Shown here in pieces: positions 33,909-42,911 of a DNA stretch of 64,000 bases. The notes under the pieces are model-generated. The model was not told where the DNA came from. It saw nothing but the letters and a program-made list of their open reading frames with translations, and ran no database searches. Each line of letters begins with the position of its first letter. The stretch's first letter is position 1. Both the position numbers and the translations under genes were made by a program. The DNA is from Paracoccaceae bacterium (lineage in GTDB: Bacteria; Pseudomonadota; Alphaproteobacteria; Rhodobacterales; Rhodobacteraceae): positions 1-64,000 of the forward strand of contig REBU01000064.1 of NCBI GenBank assembly GCA_007692585.1. The letters are read 5' to 3'.

Positions 33909-34271
33909 ATGTTCGCCTTCCTCAAACCCAAGCCAAGTGCCCCCCGCATCACTGCTCAAGAAGCGATCACGCAGGCAAAAGCGGGCAGTCTGACCCTGAT
34001 CGACGTGCGCGAAGCTGATGAGCTGCGCCAGACCGGCAAGGCCAAAGGCGCGCTGCATATTCCCCTGTCGCAGATTGCCGCACAGACCGACCCGAAAAAC
34101 GGCCATTTCAATCGCAAACTGTCGCCTGGCAAACCAGTCGCTCTGTATTGTGCGTCTGGTATGCGCTCGGGCCGGGCGGCACGCACCATGGCTGCGCATG
34201 GCTTCACGCAGGTCTACAATCTCGGCACGCTGCAAGACTGGACCGCATCGGGCGGCGCAATCGTGCGCTGA
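33909..34271 (+). CDS. rhodanese-like domain protein
   Basis: A 120-aa single-domain rhodanese. The domain begins with ITAQEAITQAKAGSLTLIDVREADE and the active-site loop is YCASGMRSGRAA, with the catalytic Cys in place. Such proteins bind or transfer sulfane sulfur as persulfide, but the acceptor here is unknown. The short N-terminus MFAFLKPKPSAPR is not a signal peptide. I start at 33909, where AAGGA lies about nine bases upstream. It stands alone, divergent from uvrA and ending in a strong hairpin. Confidence 0.9.
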   Translation: MFAFLKPKPSAPRITAQEAITQAKAGSLTLIDVREADELRQTGKAKGALHIPLSQIAAQTDPKNGHFNRKLSPGKPVALYCASGMRSGRAARTMAAHGFTQVYNLGTLQDWTASGGAIVR

Positions 34272-34286
34272 CAAGCGCACGCAACC

Positions 34287-34328
34287 GCACGGCCCCGCAA
34301 CGCAGTGGAGGGGCCGTGCTTATCTCTT
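34287..34328 (+). terminator. intrinsic terminator-like hairpin after the rhodanese gene
   Basis: GCACGGCCCC pairs perfectly with GGGGCCGTGC over a 13-base loop, followed by TTATCTCTT. The stem is strong and the T tract weak. It also lies downstream of the convergent lpdA gene and may serve both. Confidence 0.6.
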
Positions 34329-34358
34329 GCGGCCGCAAGGCCGCGCCATCAGATCACG

Positions 34359-35753
34359 TCAGAAATGGATCGCGCGCCCATAAGCATCAAGCACGGATTC
34401 GTGCATCATCTCGCTTAGGGTCGGATGCGGGAAGACCGTGTTCATCAGGTCTTCCTCGGTCGTCTCCAGCTGACGCCCGATCACATAGCCCTGAATCAAC
34501 TCGGTCACTTCCGCGCCGATCATATGCGCGCCCAGCAACTCGCCAGTCTTGGCGTCGAAGATCGTCTTGATCATCCCTTCCGGCTCGCCCAGCGCAATCG
34601 CCTTGCCATTGCCGATGAAAGGAAAGCGTCCGACCTTGATCTCATGGCCCGCCTCTTTCGCCTTCGCTTCGGTCAGCCCAACGCTGGCCACTTGCGGCTG
34701 GCAATAGGTGCAACCTGCGATGCTCGCCGGGTCCACCGCATGCGGATGCCCGCCCGCGATCAGTTCCGCAACCATCACGCCCTCATGGCTGGCCTTATGG
34801 GCCAGCCATGGCCCATTGGTCGCATCGCCAATGACATACAGCCCCTCGACGCCGGTGCGACAATACGCATCAGTGACCACGAAGGAGCGGTCGATCTTCA
34901 CGCCCAGCTCTTCAAGCCCTAGCCCTTCGGTGTTCGCCACAATGCCCACAGCCGAGATCACTGTGTCGAATTCCATCGTCTCGGTCTTGCCACCGCGCTC
35001 GATATGCGCGGTCACCTTGGGGCTCGCACGGTCAAGTTTCTTGACCATTGCTTTCTCCAGGATCTTCATCCCCTGCTTCTCGAACGCCTTTCTCGCGAAG
35101 GCGCTGATCTCGGCATCTTCCACCGGCAGAATCCGGTCCTGCACTTCGACCACTGTGACATCCGCCCCCAGCGTGTTGAAGAAACTCGCAAATTCGATCC
35201 CGATCGCGCCGGAGCCGATGACCAGCAGCCGCTTGGGCATACGCTTAGCCTGCAGCGCATGGCGATAGGTCCAGACCAGATCGCCATCGGCTTCGAGCCC
35301 CGGCAATTCGCGCGCCCGTGCGCCCGTCGCCAGAATGATGTTGGGCGCGGTCAGATCTTCCGTGCCCTTGTCAGTCTTCACCGTGACCTTGCCCTTACCC
35401 GCGAGCGTCGCAGTCCCCATGACCACAGTGATCTTGTTCTTCTTCATCAGATGGCCGATGCCCCCGGACAACTGCCCCGCAACCTTGCGCGAGCGCTTGA
35501 CGACCGCTTCGAGGTCATAGCCGATCTTCTCCGCGCTCAGACCGAAATCCTTGGCGCGGTACATCAGATGGAACACTTCAGCCGAACGCAACATCGCCTT
35601 GGTCGGGATGCACCCCCAGTTCAGACAGATGCCCCCCAAGTTCTCGCGCTCGATGATCACGACGGACTTGCCAAGCTGCGCGGCCCGGATCGCAGCCACA
35701 TAGCCGCCGGGTCCGGCCCCGATAACGATCACATCGTAAGATTTTGCAGCCAT
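34359..35753 (-). CDS. lpdA: dihydrolipoyl dehydrogenase (E3)
   Basis: FAD enzyme that reoxidises dihydrolipoyl groups of 2-oxoacid dehydrogenase and glycine-cleavage complexes with NAD. 464 aa. FAD-binding motif DVIVIGAGPGGYVAAIRAAQLG, redox disulfide GGICLNWGCIPTKAM, NAD-binding VIGSGAIGIEFASFF, and the C-terminal His-Glu dyad in HPTLSEMMHESVLDA are all visible. It is not next to E1 or E2 genes, so which complex it serves cannot be told; it may serve several. Confidence 0.96.
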   Translation of the reverse strand: MAAKSYDVIVIGAGPGGYVAAIRAAQLGKSVVIIERENLGGICLNWGCIPTKAMLRSAEVFHLMYRAKDFGLSAEKIGYDLEAVVKRSRKVAGQLSGGIGHLMKKNKITVVMGTATLAGKGKVTVKTDKGTEDLTAPNIILATGARARELPGLEADGDLVWTYRHALQAKRMPKRLLVIGSGAIGIEFASFFNTLGADVTVVEVQDRILPVEDAEISAFARKAFEKQGMKILEKAMVKKLDRASPKVTAHIERGGKTETMEFDTVISAVGIVANTEGLGLEELGVKIDRSFVVTDAYCRTGVEGLYVIGDATNGPWLAHKASHEGVMVAELIAGGHPHAVDPASIAGCTYCQPQVASVGLTEAKAKEAGHEIKVGRFPFIGNGKAIALGEPEGMIKTIFDAKTGELLGAHMIGAEVTELIQGYVIGRQLETTEEDLMNTVFPHPTLSEMMHESVLDAYGRAIHF

Positions 35754-35837
35754 GCGGCATTCCTCCCTGCGGCGCGCTTCGAAATTAGTTTGGCATTAAA
35801 CTATTTTCGGTTACCGTGCAACGCATAGGCGGAAAGC

Positions 35838-35862
35838 CCGCCATGCAAATCCCGCATGGCGG
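35838..35862 (-). terminator. terminator-like hairpin after the DUF924 gene
   Basis: CCGCCATGC and GCATGGCGG form a perfect 9-bp stem with a 7-base loop, ten bases beyond the DUF924 stop. In the minus direction it is followed by GCTTTCC, a short T run only. Confidence 0.55.
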
Positions 35863-35871
35863 CGCAGTTGA

Positions 35872-36450
35872 TCAGGCAGCGGCCTGCAGCGCGTCGAGGG
35901 CCGATTTGTACCCCCCTTGCGCAAGAAACTTTTCTTCGCGGTCCGTCGTTTCGCGGCCAAGCGCTGCGTTGCGGTAGGGAAAGCGCCCGAATTCGCGGAT
36001 CACCGCGCGATGCGCCCGCGCATGGAGCAGGTTCGACGCCCCGGTTTCCGGCATGCGCAGCAAGAACATCCGCACCGCACGATCCTGATCCATCTGGCTT
36101 TCGGAATGCATCAGCGGCAGGTAGAAAAACTGCCGCTGGGGCTCGGGCGTCTTGCGATCGTAGCCCAAATGACACCCGCGTGCGGCGACCTGACGGGCCA
36201 GCGCGTCGGTCGCGAAAGAGCGCGCATCGCCGCGGAACATGTTGCGCGGGAACTGATCCGTCACGATGATGAAGGCCAGCGCGCCAGTGGCGCAGCCCGC
36301 CCAACGCTCCAGACGCCCATCGCGTGCCTTTTCCCAGAGCCCCTGAAACCTGTCGCGGATTTTCGCGTCAAGCGCTTCATCCATCGCATACCAGCCATCT
36401 GGCCCGACTTCATCAATCCAGAAAGAAATAACTTCGTCAACTGTCGACAT
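35872..36450 (-). CDS. DUF924 family protein
   Basis: A 192-aa soluble protein. Hallmarks of the family are VISFWIDEVGPDGWYAMDEALDAKIRDRF at the N-terminus, LAFIIVTDQFPRNMFRGDARSFATD in the middle, FFYLPLMHSE and the REFGRFPYRNAALGR region. The fold is helical and related to TPR-like bundles; the biochemical role is not known. It appears monocistronic. Confidence 0.88.
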   Translation of the reverse strand: MSTVDEVISFWIDEVGPDGWYAMDEALDAKIRDRFQGLWEKARDGRLERWAGCATGALAFIIVTDQFPRNMFRGDARSFATDALARQVAARGCHLGYDRKTPEPQRQFFYLPLMHSESQMDQDRAVRMFLLRMPETGASNLLHARAHRAVIREFGRFPYRNAALGRETTDREEKFLAQGGYKSALDALQAAA

Positions 36451-36561
36451 TATCCACCTATGTTTCGCCGCAGATAGAGCGTGGCAGCGAATCGGAATTT
36501 TCTCAAGTTTTTCCGGGTTTCACATACGGACGCAGGCGGTTTTTCGCACACTGGACCGATT

Positions 36562-37821
36562 TCAGGACACCCCGTCTTTCTGCTCCTCCATCTGCTCCGT
36601 CATCTCGGTCAGGACCGCTTCCACAGTTGCCGCGGATACGACAGGTGAAACGGGCGCATAGGGGCCGCTTTCGGACACCGAGGGCGCGGGACGCTGGGTC
36701 ATGCGGTAGAGCGCATAAATTGAAAGGAGTGCCGTCAGCGTGATGATGAACAGAAAATAGCCCGGTGGCCCGATCATGCTCATGATCCAGCCGATCGCCA
36801 GCGGGCCGACAATCGCACCCAAACCATTGACAAACAACAGCCCCCCAGACACAGCCGCCATCTGATCCGTGTCGACATAGTCATTCGTATAGGCCACCAG
36901 CAGCGAATAGAGCGGGTTCGAGATGCCCCCGATGATCAGCGCCACCCCCAGCAGCCAAAGGAAGCTCAGATCGATCAGCACCGCAAACGCACCAGCCGCT
37001 GTGCCGATCAGGGCGACGGCCACCAGCAGTTTGCGGCGGTCCATCTTGTCCGACAGCCAACCAATCGGATACTGGAAAACGAGGCCTCCGAAATAGATCG
37101 CCGCGGTGAAGACCGAGATCTCAAGGATGCTCAGCCCCGCTTCCGTGCCCCAGACCGCTGTCATCCCGAAAAGTGCCGAGAATACCCCGCCCATCAGGAA
37201 AATCCCGACCACCCCGAGCGGCGAGACATCGTAGAGTTCGCGCATCGACATGGAGCGCGTGGTGCCGAAGGTCGGCGCAGGGCTGATCGACAAGAGGATC
37301 GGCGCGAAGGCCAGCGACACCAGCACCGAGGGGATGATGAACAGCAAGAAGCCGGCCGGATCAGCGAAGTTGATCAGCGCCTGCGCCGCGATGATGCCCA
37401 GCATTTGCACGATCATGTAGAGCGACAGCGCCTGCCCGCGATTTTCGTTGCTCGCGGTGTTGTTCAGCCAGCTTTCCGCGGTGACATAGACACCCGAGAA
37501 CGCAAACCCGATCAGCACGCGCAGCACAGTCCATGCAATCCAGTCGGGGATGGCAGCATAGAGCACCAGCACCGCCGAAATCAGCGAGCCGAGCGCCGCG
37601 AAGACGCGCACATGGCCGACGCGGCGAATCATTTCCGGTGCCATGCGCGAGCCGATCAGGAAGCCCGCGAAATAGGCCGACATCACGATCGACATCTGGC
37701 CAGTCGAGAAGCCTTCGATCGCGCCGCGGATGCCCAGAAGCGTGCCCTGCACGCCGTTGCCCACCATCAGGAACAACATCCCAAGCAAAAGCGCCCATGA
37801 CGCGGTGAAGACCTTCAGCAT
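36562..37821 (-). CDS. MFS transporter (YcaD/sugar-efflux-like)
   Basis: A 419-aa major facilitator protein with 12 predicted helices. The loop 2-3 motif appears as GSRMAPEMIRRVGHVRVFA, and the equivalent in the second half is GWLSDKMDRRKLLVA, indicating the usual duplicated six-helix halves. VYVTAESWLNNTASNENRGQAL resembles the YcaD/UhpT-unrelated MFS_1 group. The substrate cannot be read from sequence. I start at MLKVFTASW; the 15 additional codons upstream lack membrane or family character. The hydrophilic C-terminal tail of about 35 residues is acidic. Confidence 0.86.
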   Translation of the reverse strand: MLKVFTASWALLLGMLFLMVGNGVQGTLLGIRGAIEGFSTGQMSIVMSAYFAGFLIGSRMAPEMIRRVGHVRVFAALGSLISAVLVLYAAIPDWIAWTVLRVLIGFAFSGVYVTAESWLNNTASNENRGQALSLYMIVQMLGIIAAQALINFADPAGFLLFIIPSVLVSLAFAPILLSISPAPTFGTTRSMSMRELYDVSPLGVVGIFLMGGVFSALFGMTAVWGTEAGLSILEISVFTAAIYFGGLVFQYPIGWLSDKMDRRKLLVAVALIGTAAGAFAVLIDLSFLWLLGVALIIGGISNPLYSLLVAYTNDYVDTDQMAAVSGGLLFVNGLGAIVGPLAIGWIMSMIGPPGYFLFIITLTALLSIYALYRMTQRPAPSVSESGPYAPVSPVVSAATVEAVLTEMTEQMEEQKDGVS

Positions 37822-37881
37822 TGCAATACCCTGAGTTGTGCGCGTCCACGATACCCGTGGACCCATTTAGGAACTATGACA

Positions 37882-37905
37882 AATGCGACCCGAAATCGTC
37901 GCATT
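37882..37905 (-). terminator. hairpin at the 3' end of queA
   Basis: AATGCGAC and GTCGCATT form a perfect 8-bp stem with an 8-base loop beginning at the queA stop codon, followed on the minus strand by TGTCAT. It is a plausible but weak intrinsic terminator. Confidence 0.45.
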
Positions 37906-38954
37906 CATGGCAAAAGCAGCGATGCATCCCCGTAGGAAAAGAACCGATACCTGCGCGCGATCGCATGGGCATAGATTGCCATGATCCGCTCGCGCCCCAT
38001 CAGCGCTGAGACCAGCATCATCAGTGTCGATTTCGGCAGATGGAAATTTGTCATCAGCCCATCTGCAAGCTGAAACCGGAAGCCGGGCGTGATGAAGATA
38101 TCGGTCTTGCCCGACCATGCCGCGATCTGGCCCGGTCCGGTTGCCGCAGTCTCGATCAGCCGCAAGGCTGTCGTGCCGACCGGGATGATCCGCCCGCCAG
38201 CTGCGCGCGCGGCCATGATCAGTGCGGCGGCGTCTTCGCTCACCTGCCCCCATTCAGCATGCATCTTGTGGTCGCGCACGTCATCGACCTTGACCGGCAG
38301 GAACGTTCCCGCGCCGACATGCAGCGTCACTTCGGCAAATCCCACGCCACGCGCCTGCAGCGCCGCCATCAGCCCTGCATCGAAATGCAGCGAGGCCGTG
38401 GGCGCGGCCACAGCGCCGGGCTGCCGGGCGAATACGGTCTGATAATCTTCGCGATCCTGCGCATCAGCGGCGCGACGCCCGGCGATATAGGGCGGCAAAG
38501 GCATCTGACCGGCGCTGTCCAGCGCGGCGTCGAACGCATCCCCCGTCAGGTTGAAGCGTAGCACCACATCTTCTGCTCCGCGCGTGGTCACAGTGGCGCG
38601 CAGGCTGTCGGAAAAGACTATCTCCTCGCCTTCGGCCAGTTTCCGCAGCGGTTTGGCCAGCGCGCGCCAGCTGCCGTCGGGTTGCGGCTCGGTCAGGGTG
38701 ATCTCGACCTTCGCGCTGACCCGGCCTTGCGCCGTATCGCGTGCGCGCTGGCCCGTCAGCCGCGCCGGGATCACTTTGGTCGTATTGATCACAAGCAGGT
38801 CACCCGCGTGCAAAATCTCTGGCAGGTCCGAGACTTGGCGATCCGCGATGCCGTCGCCTTCGGCAAGAAGCAGCCGCGCCGCCGGACGTGGGCGCGCAGG
38901 CCGGGTAGCGATCAGCGCCTCGGGCAGGTCGAAATCGAACTCGGACAGTTTCAC
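37905..38954 (-). CDS. queA: S-adenosylmethionine:tRNA ribosyltransferase-isomerase
   Basis: Transfers and isomerises the ribose of S-adenosylmethionine to preQ1 in tRNA, forming epoxyqueuosine at the wobble base. 349 aa. Family signatures are the N-terminus [37 protein letters not shown], the [22 protein letters not shown] block, and [31 protein letters not shown]. Other queuosine genes are not in the window. It is divergent from bcp with a gap of about 100 bp. Confidence 0.97.
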   Translation of the reverse strand: MKLSEFDFDLPEALIATRPARPRPAARLLLAEGDGIADRQVSDLPEILHAGDLLVINTTKVIPARLTGQRARDTAQGRVSAKVEITLTEPQPDGSWRALAKPLRKLAEGEEIVFSDSLRATVTTRGAEDVVLRFNLTGDAFDAALDSAGQMPLPPYIAGRRAADAQDREDYQTVFARQPGAVAAPTASLHFDAGLMAALQARGVGFAEVTLHVGAGTFLPVKVDDVRDHKMHAEWGQVSEDAAALIMAARAAGGRIIPVGTTALRLIETAATGPGQIAAWSGKTDIFITPGFRFQLADGLMTNFHLPKSTLMMLVSALMGRERIMAIYAHAIARRYRFFSYGDASLLLP

Positions 38955-39052
38955 AGGCGGCTCCCTTGCAGATATGCCGATGCTTCGGGCTTTAACTCGG
39001 GCCAGATGCCGCTACAACGGGGATCAACGCAATGGTGATAAGGAAACTCTGC

Positions 39053-39514
39053 ATGGCACAGATCGGCGAAACCGCCCCGGATTTCACTCTGCCCCGCGAT
39101 GGCGGTGGCGACGTCACCTTGTCGGCGGTCAAGCCCGCCAAGGTGGTGCTGTATTTCTACCCGCGCGACGACACGCCCGGTTGCACCACGGAGGCGCTGG
39201 AATTCACCGCCCAGATCGCCGAGTTCGAGGCCGCAGGCGCGAAAGTCATCGGGATTTCGAAGGACACGGTCGCAAAGCATGACAAGTTCATCGCGAAGCA
39301 CGACCTTGGTGTGATCCTTGCGTCTGATGCAGACTCCGACGTCTGCGAACGCTATGGCGTCTGGGTCGAAAAGAGCATGTATGGCAAGACCTCGATGGGG
39401 ATCGAGCGGGCAAGTTTCCTGATCGACAGCGAAGGCCGCATCGCGCAGGTCTGGCGCAAGGTCAAGGCCAAGGGCCATGCCGCTGAAGTGCTCGAAGCCG
39501 TGCGCGCCCTGTGA
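39053..39514 (+). CDS. bcp: peroxiredoxin, BCP/PrxQ family
   Basis: Thiol peroxidase that reduces hydrogen peroxide and organic hydroperoxides. 153 aa. The peroxidatic Cys is in YFYPRDDTPGCTTEALEF. The position five residues later, Cys in Escherichia BCP, is Leu here, so this is not the classic atypical 2-Cys arrangement. One further Cys occurs in DSDVCERYGV. I start at MAQIGETAPDFTLP, with AAGGA about nine bases upstream. The stop codon overlaps the GTG of the DUF455 gene. Confidence 0.93.
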   Translation: MAQIGETAPDFTLPRDGGGDVTLSAVKPAKVVLYFYPRDDTPGCTTEALEFTAQIAEFEAAGAKVIGISKDTVAKHDKFIAKHDLGVILASDADSDVCERYGVWVEKSMYGKTSMGIERASFLIDSEGRIAQVWRKVKAKGHAAEVLEAVRAL

Positions 39515-40323
39515 GCCTGACGCTGCGCGAAATGGCCGTGGCGGTGCTGAACACCGCTGACGGGCGCGCCAAGACTGCGCTGTCGCGCGTGCATGCGGCA
39601 GCGTGGTTTGCCGCGCGCAAGGCGGGCACGCCCTTGGCCTTGGGCACGGCCGCGCCGCCGGACCGGCCCGCGCGGCCCGCGCAGCCTGAGCTTCTGGACC
39701 CGCGCGATGTGCCCAAGCGCCGCCCTGGCACGCCGGAAGGGCGTATCGCCATCCTGCACGCGATCGCCCATATCGAGTTGAACGCGGTCGACCTGCACTG
39801 GGACATGATCGCACGCTTCCCTCAGACCGAGATGCCGATTGGTTTCTTTGACGACTGGGTGAAATCGGCGGATGAGGAATCGAAGCATTTCAACCTGATC
39901 TGCGACTGTCTGGAAGCGCAAGGTAGCCATTATGGCGCCCTGCCCGCCCATGCGGGCATGTGGCGTGCGGCGGAAGATACCGCAGGCGATATTCTGGGAC
40001 GACTTGCCGTTGTGCCGATGGTGCTGGAAGCACGCGGCCTCGATGTCACGCCAGGCATGATCGAGATCTTCCGGCGCGCCAAGGACGCCCAAGCCATCGC
40101 GGCGCTGGAGCTCATCTATGCCGAGGAAGTGGGCCATGTCGCCTATGGGTCGAAATGGTTCAACTTCCTGTGCGGGCGTGCGGGGCTTGATCCGCAGCCG
40201 GTGTTTCTCGATCTCGTGCGGCGCTATTTCCACAGCCCCCTGCGCCCGCCCTTCAACGAGGAAAAGCGGGCGCAGGCCGGGATTCCACCCGATTTTTACT
40301 GGCCGCTCACCGAACCCGCCTGA
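39511..40323 (+). CDS. DUF455 ferritin-like protein
   Basis: A 270-aa protein of the DUF455 family, a diiron ferritin-like four-helix bundle. Candidate metal ligands are in HAIAHIELNAVDLHWD, KSADEESKHFNLI and ELIYAEEVGHVAYG, which carry the E/ExxH-type pairs. The GTG start overlaps the bcp stop (GTGA), so the two genes are translationally coupled. That hints at a shared oxidative-stress or redox task. Some relatives contact tRNA-modifying enzymes (MiaE-like), so hydroxylase activity is possible; the reaction is unknown. Confidence 0.86.
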   Translation: MSLTLREMAVAVLNTADGRAKTALSRVHAAAWFAARKAGTPLALGTAAPPDRPARPAQPELLDPRDVPKRRPGTPEGRIAILHAIAHIELNAVDLHWDMIARFPQTEMPIGFFDDWVKSADEESKHFNLICDCLEAQGSHYGALPAHAGMWRAAEDTAGDILGRLAVVPMVLEARGLDVTPGMIEIFRRAKDAQAIAALELIYAEEVGHVAYGSKWFNFLCGRAGLDPQPVFLDLVRRYFHSPLRPPFNEEKRAQAGIPPDFYWPLTEPA

Positions 40324-40594
40324 GAGCGCCCGTGACCGCGTCCCGGCATTTTCCGGCCCGACCGCATTGTTTTTCCTGACAGATTGTCTCAGATCAGGCT
40401 GAAAATCGGCAAGTTCTCGCCCATTTTGGTCCACCAACGCGCCGCGACAGGCGCGCGCGACGATTTGAGGTTGCCCCATGGAACCGCGCGGCTTATCCGA
40501 AATCCCGGGAATGGGCGTTCAAACGCGCTCATTGTGCGTGTGAATTGTATTGCCATTGACATGGTGCGTGACGTTTCCCGGAACCAGAAACGGA

Positions 40595-41947
40595 ATGATT
40601 GCCTTGAAAAGACACCTAGTTCGCGCCAACCAGCGGCTGGAATATTATCTTCCTGAGCAGCGGTTGTTCCTCCGTTCGGACAACATGACCCGCTTTGTGC
40701 GCCTGCGCCCGTTTTCGCAGGCCCTTGGGATCGCAGCCGTCACCACTTTTTTCGCCTGGGGGGTCATCGCCACCTCAATCCTGCTGATGGATGCGATCGG
40801 ATCGGGCAATCTGCGCGATCAGGCGATTCGGGACCAAGCGAATTACGAACAGCGCCTGAACCAACTTGCCAATGAGCGCGACATGCGCGCCCGGGAAACC
40901 GAAACTGCACAGGCGCGGTTCACCGAAGCCATGGAACGGATTTCGGAGATGCAGATGCAACTCCTTGCCTCCGAAGAGCGGCGGCTGGAGTTGGAAACCG
41001 GAATTGATGCGATCCACAACACCATCCGGCGCGTGACCAGCGAACGCGACGAAGCGCGCGCGCGCCTTGCAGAAGTGACGCGCACGCTGGAATCTGAGAC
41101 CGGGTCAACACGCACGGCAGCGGACCGCAACCGCGACAATGAGGAAATGCTCGATTACCTGCTGGCCGCGATGGATCGCACCTCGCGCGTGACGCATGAT
41201 CTGAGCATCGACGCAGATCAGGCGCGCCATCAGGCCCAGCATCTCGCGCTGGAAAATGAGCTGCTGAAAGATCGCAATCACATGATCTTCACCCAGCTGG
41301 AAGAGGCGCTGGACGCTGTCGTGGCCCCGATGGAACGCGTGTTCCGCAGCGCTGGTGTGTCGCCTGACCAGATCCGGCGGCTGGTGCGGCAGGGGGCGTC
41401 TTCGCAAACGGCCTCGCTGCGCCCGATCGCTGTCTCGACATCCGGCACGATGGGCCCAAGTCAGGACATCGCCCGCGCCAATGCGGTGCTGGCGCGCATG
41501 GCCGATGTGCAGGCCTATCGGCAGGGCATTGACCGCCTGCCCGTGGCGCGTCCGGTGAATGCCTCTGCCGTGCGTGAAACGTCGGGGTTCGGGATGCGCC
41601 GCCATCCTCTGACCGGGCGCTCGACGATGCATAACGGGCTGGACTGGGCCGGTTCGCGTGGGACACCGATCCTGGCTTCGGCTGACGGGGTCGTGAAACA
41701 AGCCGGACGTCAAGGCGGGTATGGTAATCTGGTGATCATCGAGCACGAATTCGGCATCGAGACCTATTACGCGCATTTGAACTCCATCGATGTGCGGGTG
41801 GGACAAAGGGTCTCGCGCGGCCAGCGGATTGGTGGTATGGGCACGACAGGCGCGTCGACCGGCGTGCACTTGCACTATGAAGTGCGCGTGAATGGTCGGC
41901 CAGTGAACCCGATCACATATATAAGGGCTGGACAGCATGTTTTCTAA
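40595..41947 (+). CDS. M23 family peptidoglycan endopeptidase with coiled coil
   Basis: A 450-aa membrane-anchored lysostaphin/LytM-type peptidase. One hydrophobic helix (about residues 47-70) is followed by a long periplasmic coiled coil (about 75-230) and the C-terminal peptidase domain. Zinc ligands are visible in GFGMRRHPLTGRSTMHNGLDWAG (HxxxD) and VHLHYEVRVNG (HxH), so it should be catalytically active. I start at MIALKRHLVRANQ; upstream codons are not conserved-looking. Its last 11 bases overlap the start of a bactofilin gene, a pairing known from other Alphaproteobacteria where the bactofilin positions the peptidase for cell-shape control. Confidence 0.92.
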   Translation: MIALKRHLVRANQRLEYYLPEQRLFLRSDNMTRFVRLRPFSQALGIAAVTTFFAWGVIATSILLMDAIGSGNLRDQAIRDQANYEQRLNQLANERDMRARETETAQARFTEAMERISEMQMQLLASEERRLELETGIDAIHNTIRRVTSERDEARARLAEVTRTLESETGSTRTAADRNRDNEEMLDYLLAAMDRTSRVTHDLSIDADQARHQAQHLALENELLKDRNHMIFTQLEEALDAVVAPMERVFRSAGVSPDQIRRLVRQGASSQTASLRPIAVSTSGTMGPSQDIARANAVLARMADVQAYRQGIDRLPVARPVNASAVRETSGFGMRRHPLTGRSTMHNGLDWAGSRGTPILASADGVVKQAGRQGGYGNLVIIEHEFGIETYYAHLNSIDVRVGQRVSRGQRIGGMGTTGASTGVHLHYEVRVNGRPVNPITYIRAGQHVF

Positions 41948-42512
41948 GAGTCGCATCAATGACCCCGCACCCAAAGCGTCACCCGACGTGACCCCTGCGA
42001 AGCCCATGGATACGACACCGTCCTTCATGCGCACTGCGCCAGCTGATTCGGCCCCGTCGCACGTGACCAAGTCAAAGCCCGCAGCGTCGGTTCTGGCGGC
42101 GGATATGACTGTGACTGGCAACCTCAAGACCACGGGTGATGTCGTGATCGAAGGTGTGGTGGACGGGGACATCCGCGCGCATCTTCTGACCGTGGGTGAA
42201 ACAGCGACCATTCGCGGCGAGATCGTGGCCGATGATATCGTGATCAACGGGCGCGTCATCGGGCGCGTGCGCGGTCTGAAAGTACGCCTGACGTCTTCAG
42301 CGCAAGTCGAAGGCGATATCATCCACAAGACGATCGCGATCGAATCGGGCGCGCATTTCGAAGGTTCGGTGCAGCGTCAGGACGATCCGCTGCAAACGAA
42401 TCGCGAGAACCAGATGCGCAATGACGCAAGCGCTGCGCCGGCGCCCAAGCGTCACGAAGGGTCTGAGGTGGTGAAGCAGGCCACAGATGCAAAGAAGACC
42501 GCGAACCACTAA
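41937..42512 (+). CDS. bactofilin (polymer-forming cytoskeletal protein)
   Basis: A 191-aa bactofilin. A disordered Pro/Ser-rich N-terminus (about 1-45) precedes the right-handed beta-helical core: SVLAADMTVTGNLKTTGDVVIEGVVDGDI ... VGETATIRGEIVADDIVINGRVIGRV ... SSAQVEGDIIHKTIAIESGAHFEGSV, the regular hydrophobic repeat of DUF583. A charged tail follows. It polymerises without nucleotide on the membrane. Overlap with the M23 peptidase gene indicates coupled synthesis, and an intrinsic terminator follows. Confidence 0.95.
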   Translation: MFSKSRINDPAPKASPDVTPAKPMDTTPSFMRTAPADSAPSHVTKSKPAASVLAADMTVTGNLKTTGDVVIEGVVDGDIRAHLLTVGETATIRGEIVADDIVINGRVIGRVRGLKVRLTSSAQVEGDIIHKTIAIESGAHFEGSVQRQDDPLQTNRENQMRNDASAAPAPKRHEGSEVVKQATDAKKTANH

Positions 42513-42535
42513 GCTGTGTTGCGATCACCCGCAGC

Positions 42536-42568
42536 AAAAAAGCCGCGCCCTGAGGCGCGGCTTTTTTG
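42536..42568 (+). terminator. intrinsic terminator of the M23-bactofilin operon
   Basis: AGCCGCGCC-CTGA-GGCGCGGCT is a perfect 9-bp stem flanked by A6 and T6, a textbook rho-independent terminator that could work in both directions. Confidence 0.92.
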
Positions 42569-42611
42569 TTATCCGACTACCGACAAATAATGCTCTTGTC
42601 GCAGGAAGATC

Positions 42612-42695
42612 TGGTGCGGGTGGAGAGACTCGAACTCTCACGCCTTGCGGCGGAGGATTTTGAATCCTCTGCGTCTACCGTTCCGCCACACCCGC
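42612..42695 (-). tRNA. tRNA-Leu (anticodon CAA)
   Basis: On the minus strand, acceptor GCGGGTG pairs with CACCCGC, followed by A and encoded CCA. The anticodon arm GAGGA-TTCAAAA-TCCTC gives anticodon CAA, reading UUG. A long variable arm (CGCCGCAAGGCG) and T-arm GTTCGAGTC complete a class II tRNA-Leu. Confidence 0.95.
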
Positions 42696-42911
42696 AGCGA
42701 TCGACCCGATGTAGCGCGGAAAAATCTGCGCCGCAACTCCCGTTTCTGCGCAAGACGCGTGCAGTCGGTGAAATCTCGCAAGATTGACGCATTATGCGCA
42801 ATATGCTAAGCGGCACGCTCATGTTGCCAATGGCAATTTACCGCAAGCGGGGCGCGAAATAGCGGCGTCCCAGAACAGATCACGGCCCGATGCCGGATCA
42901 CATGGACGCAT

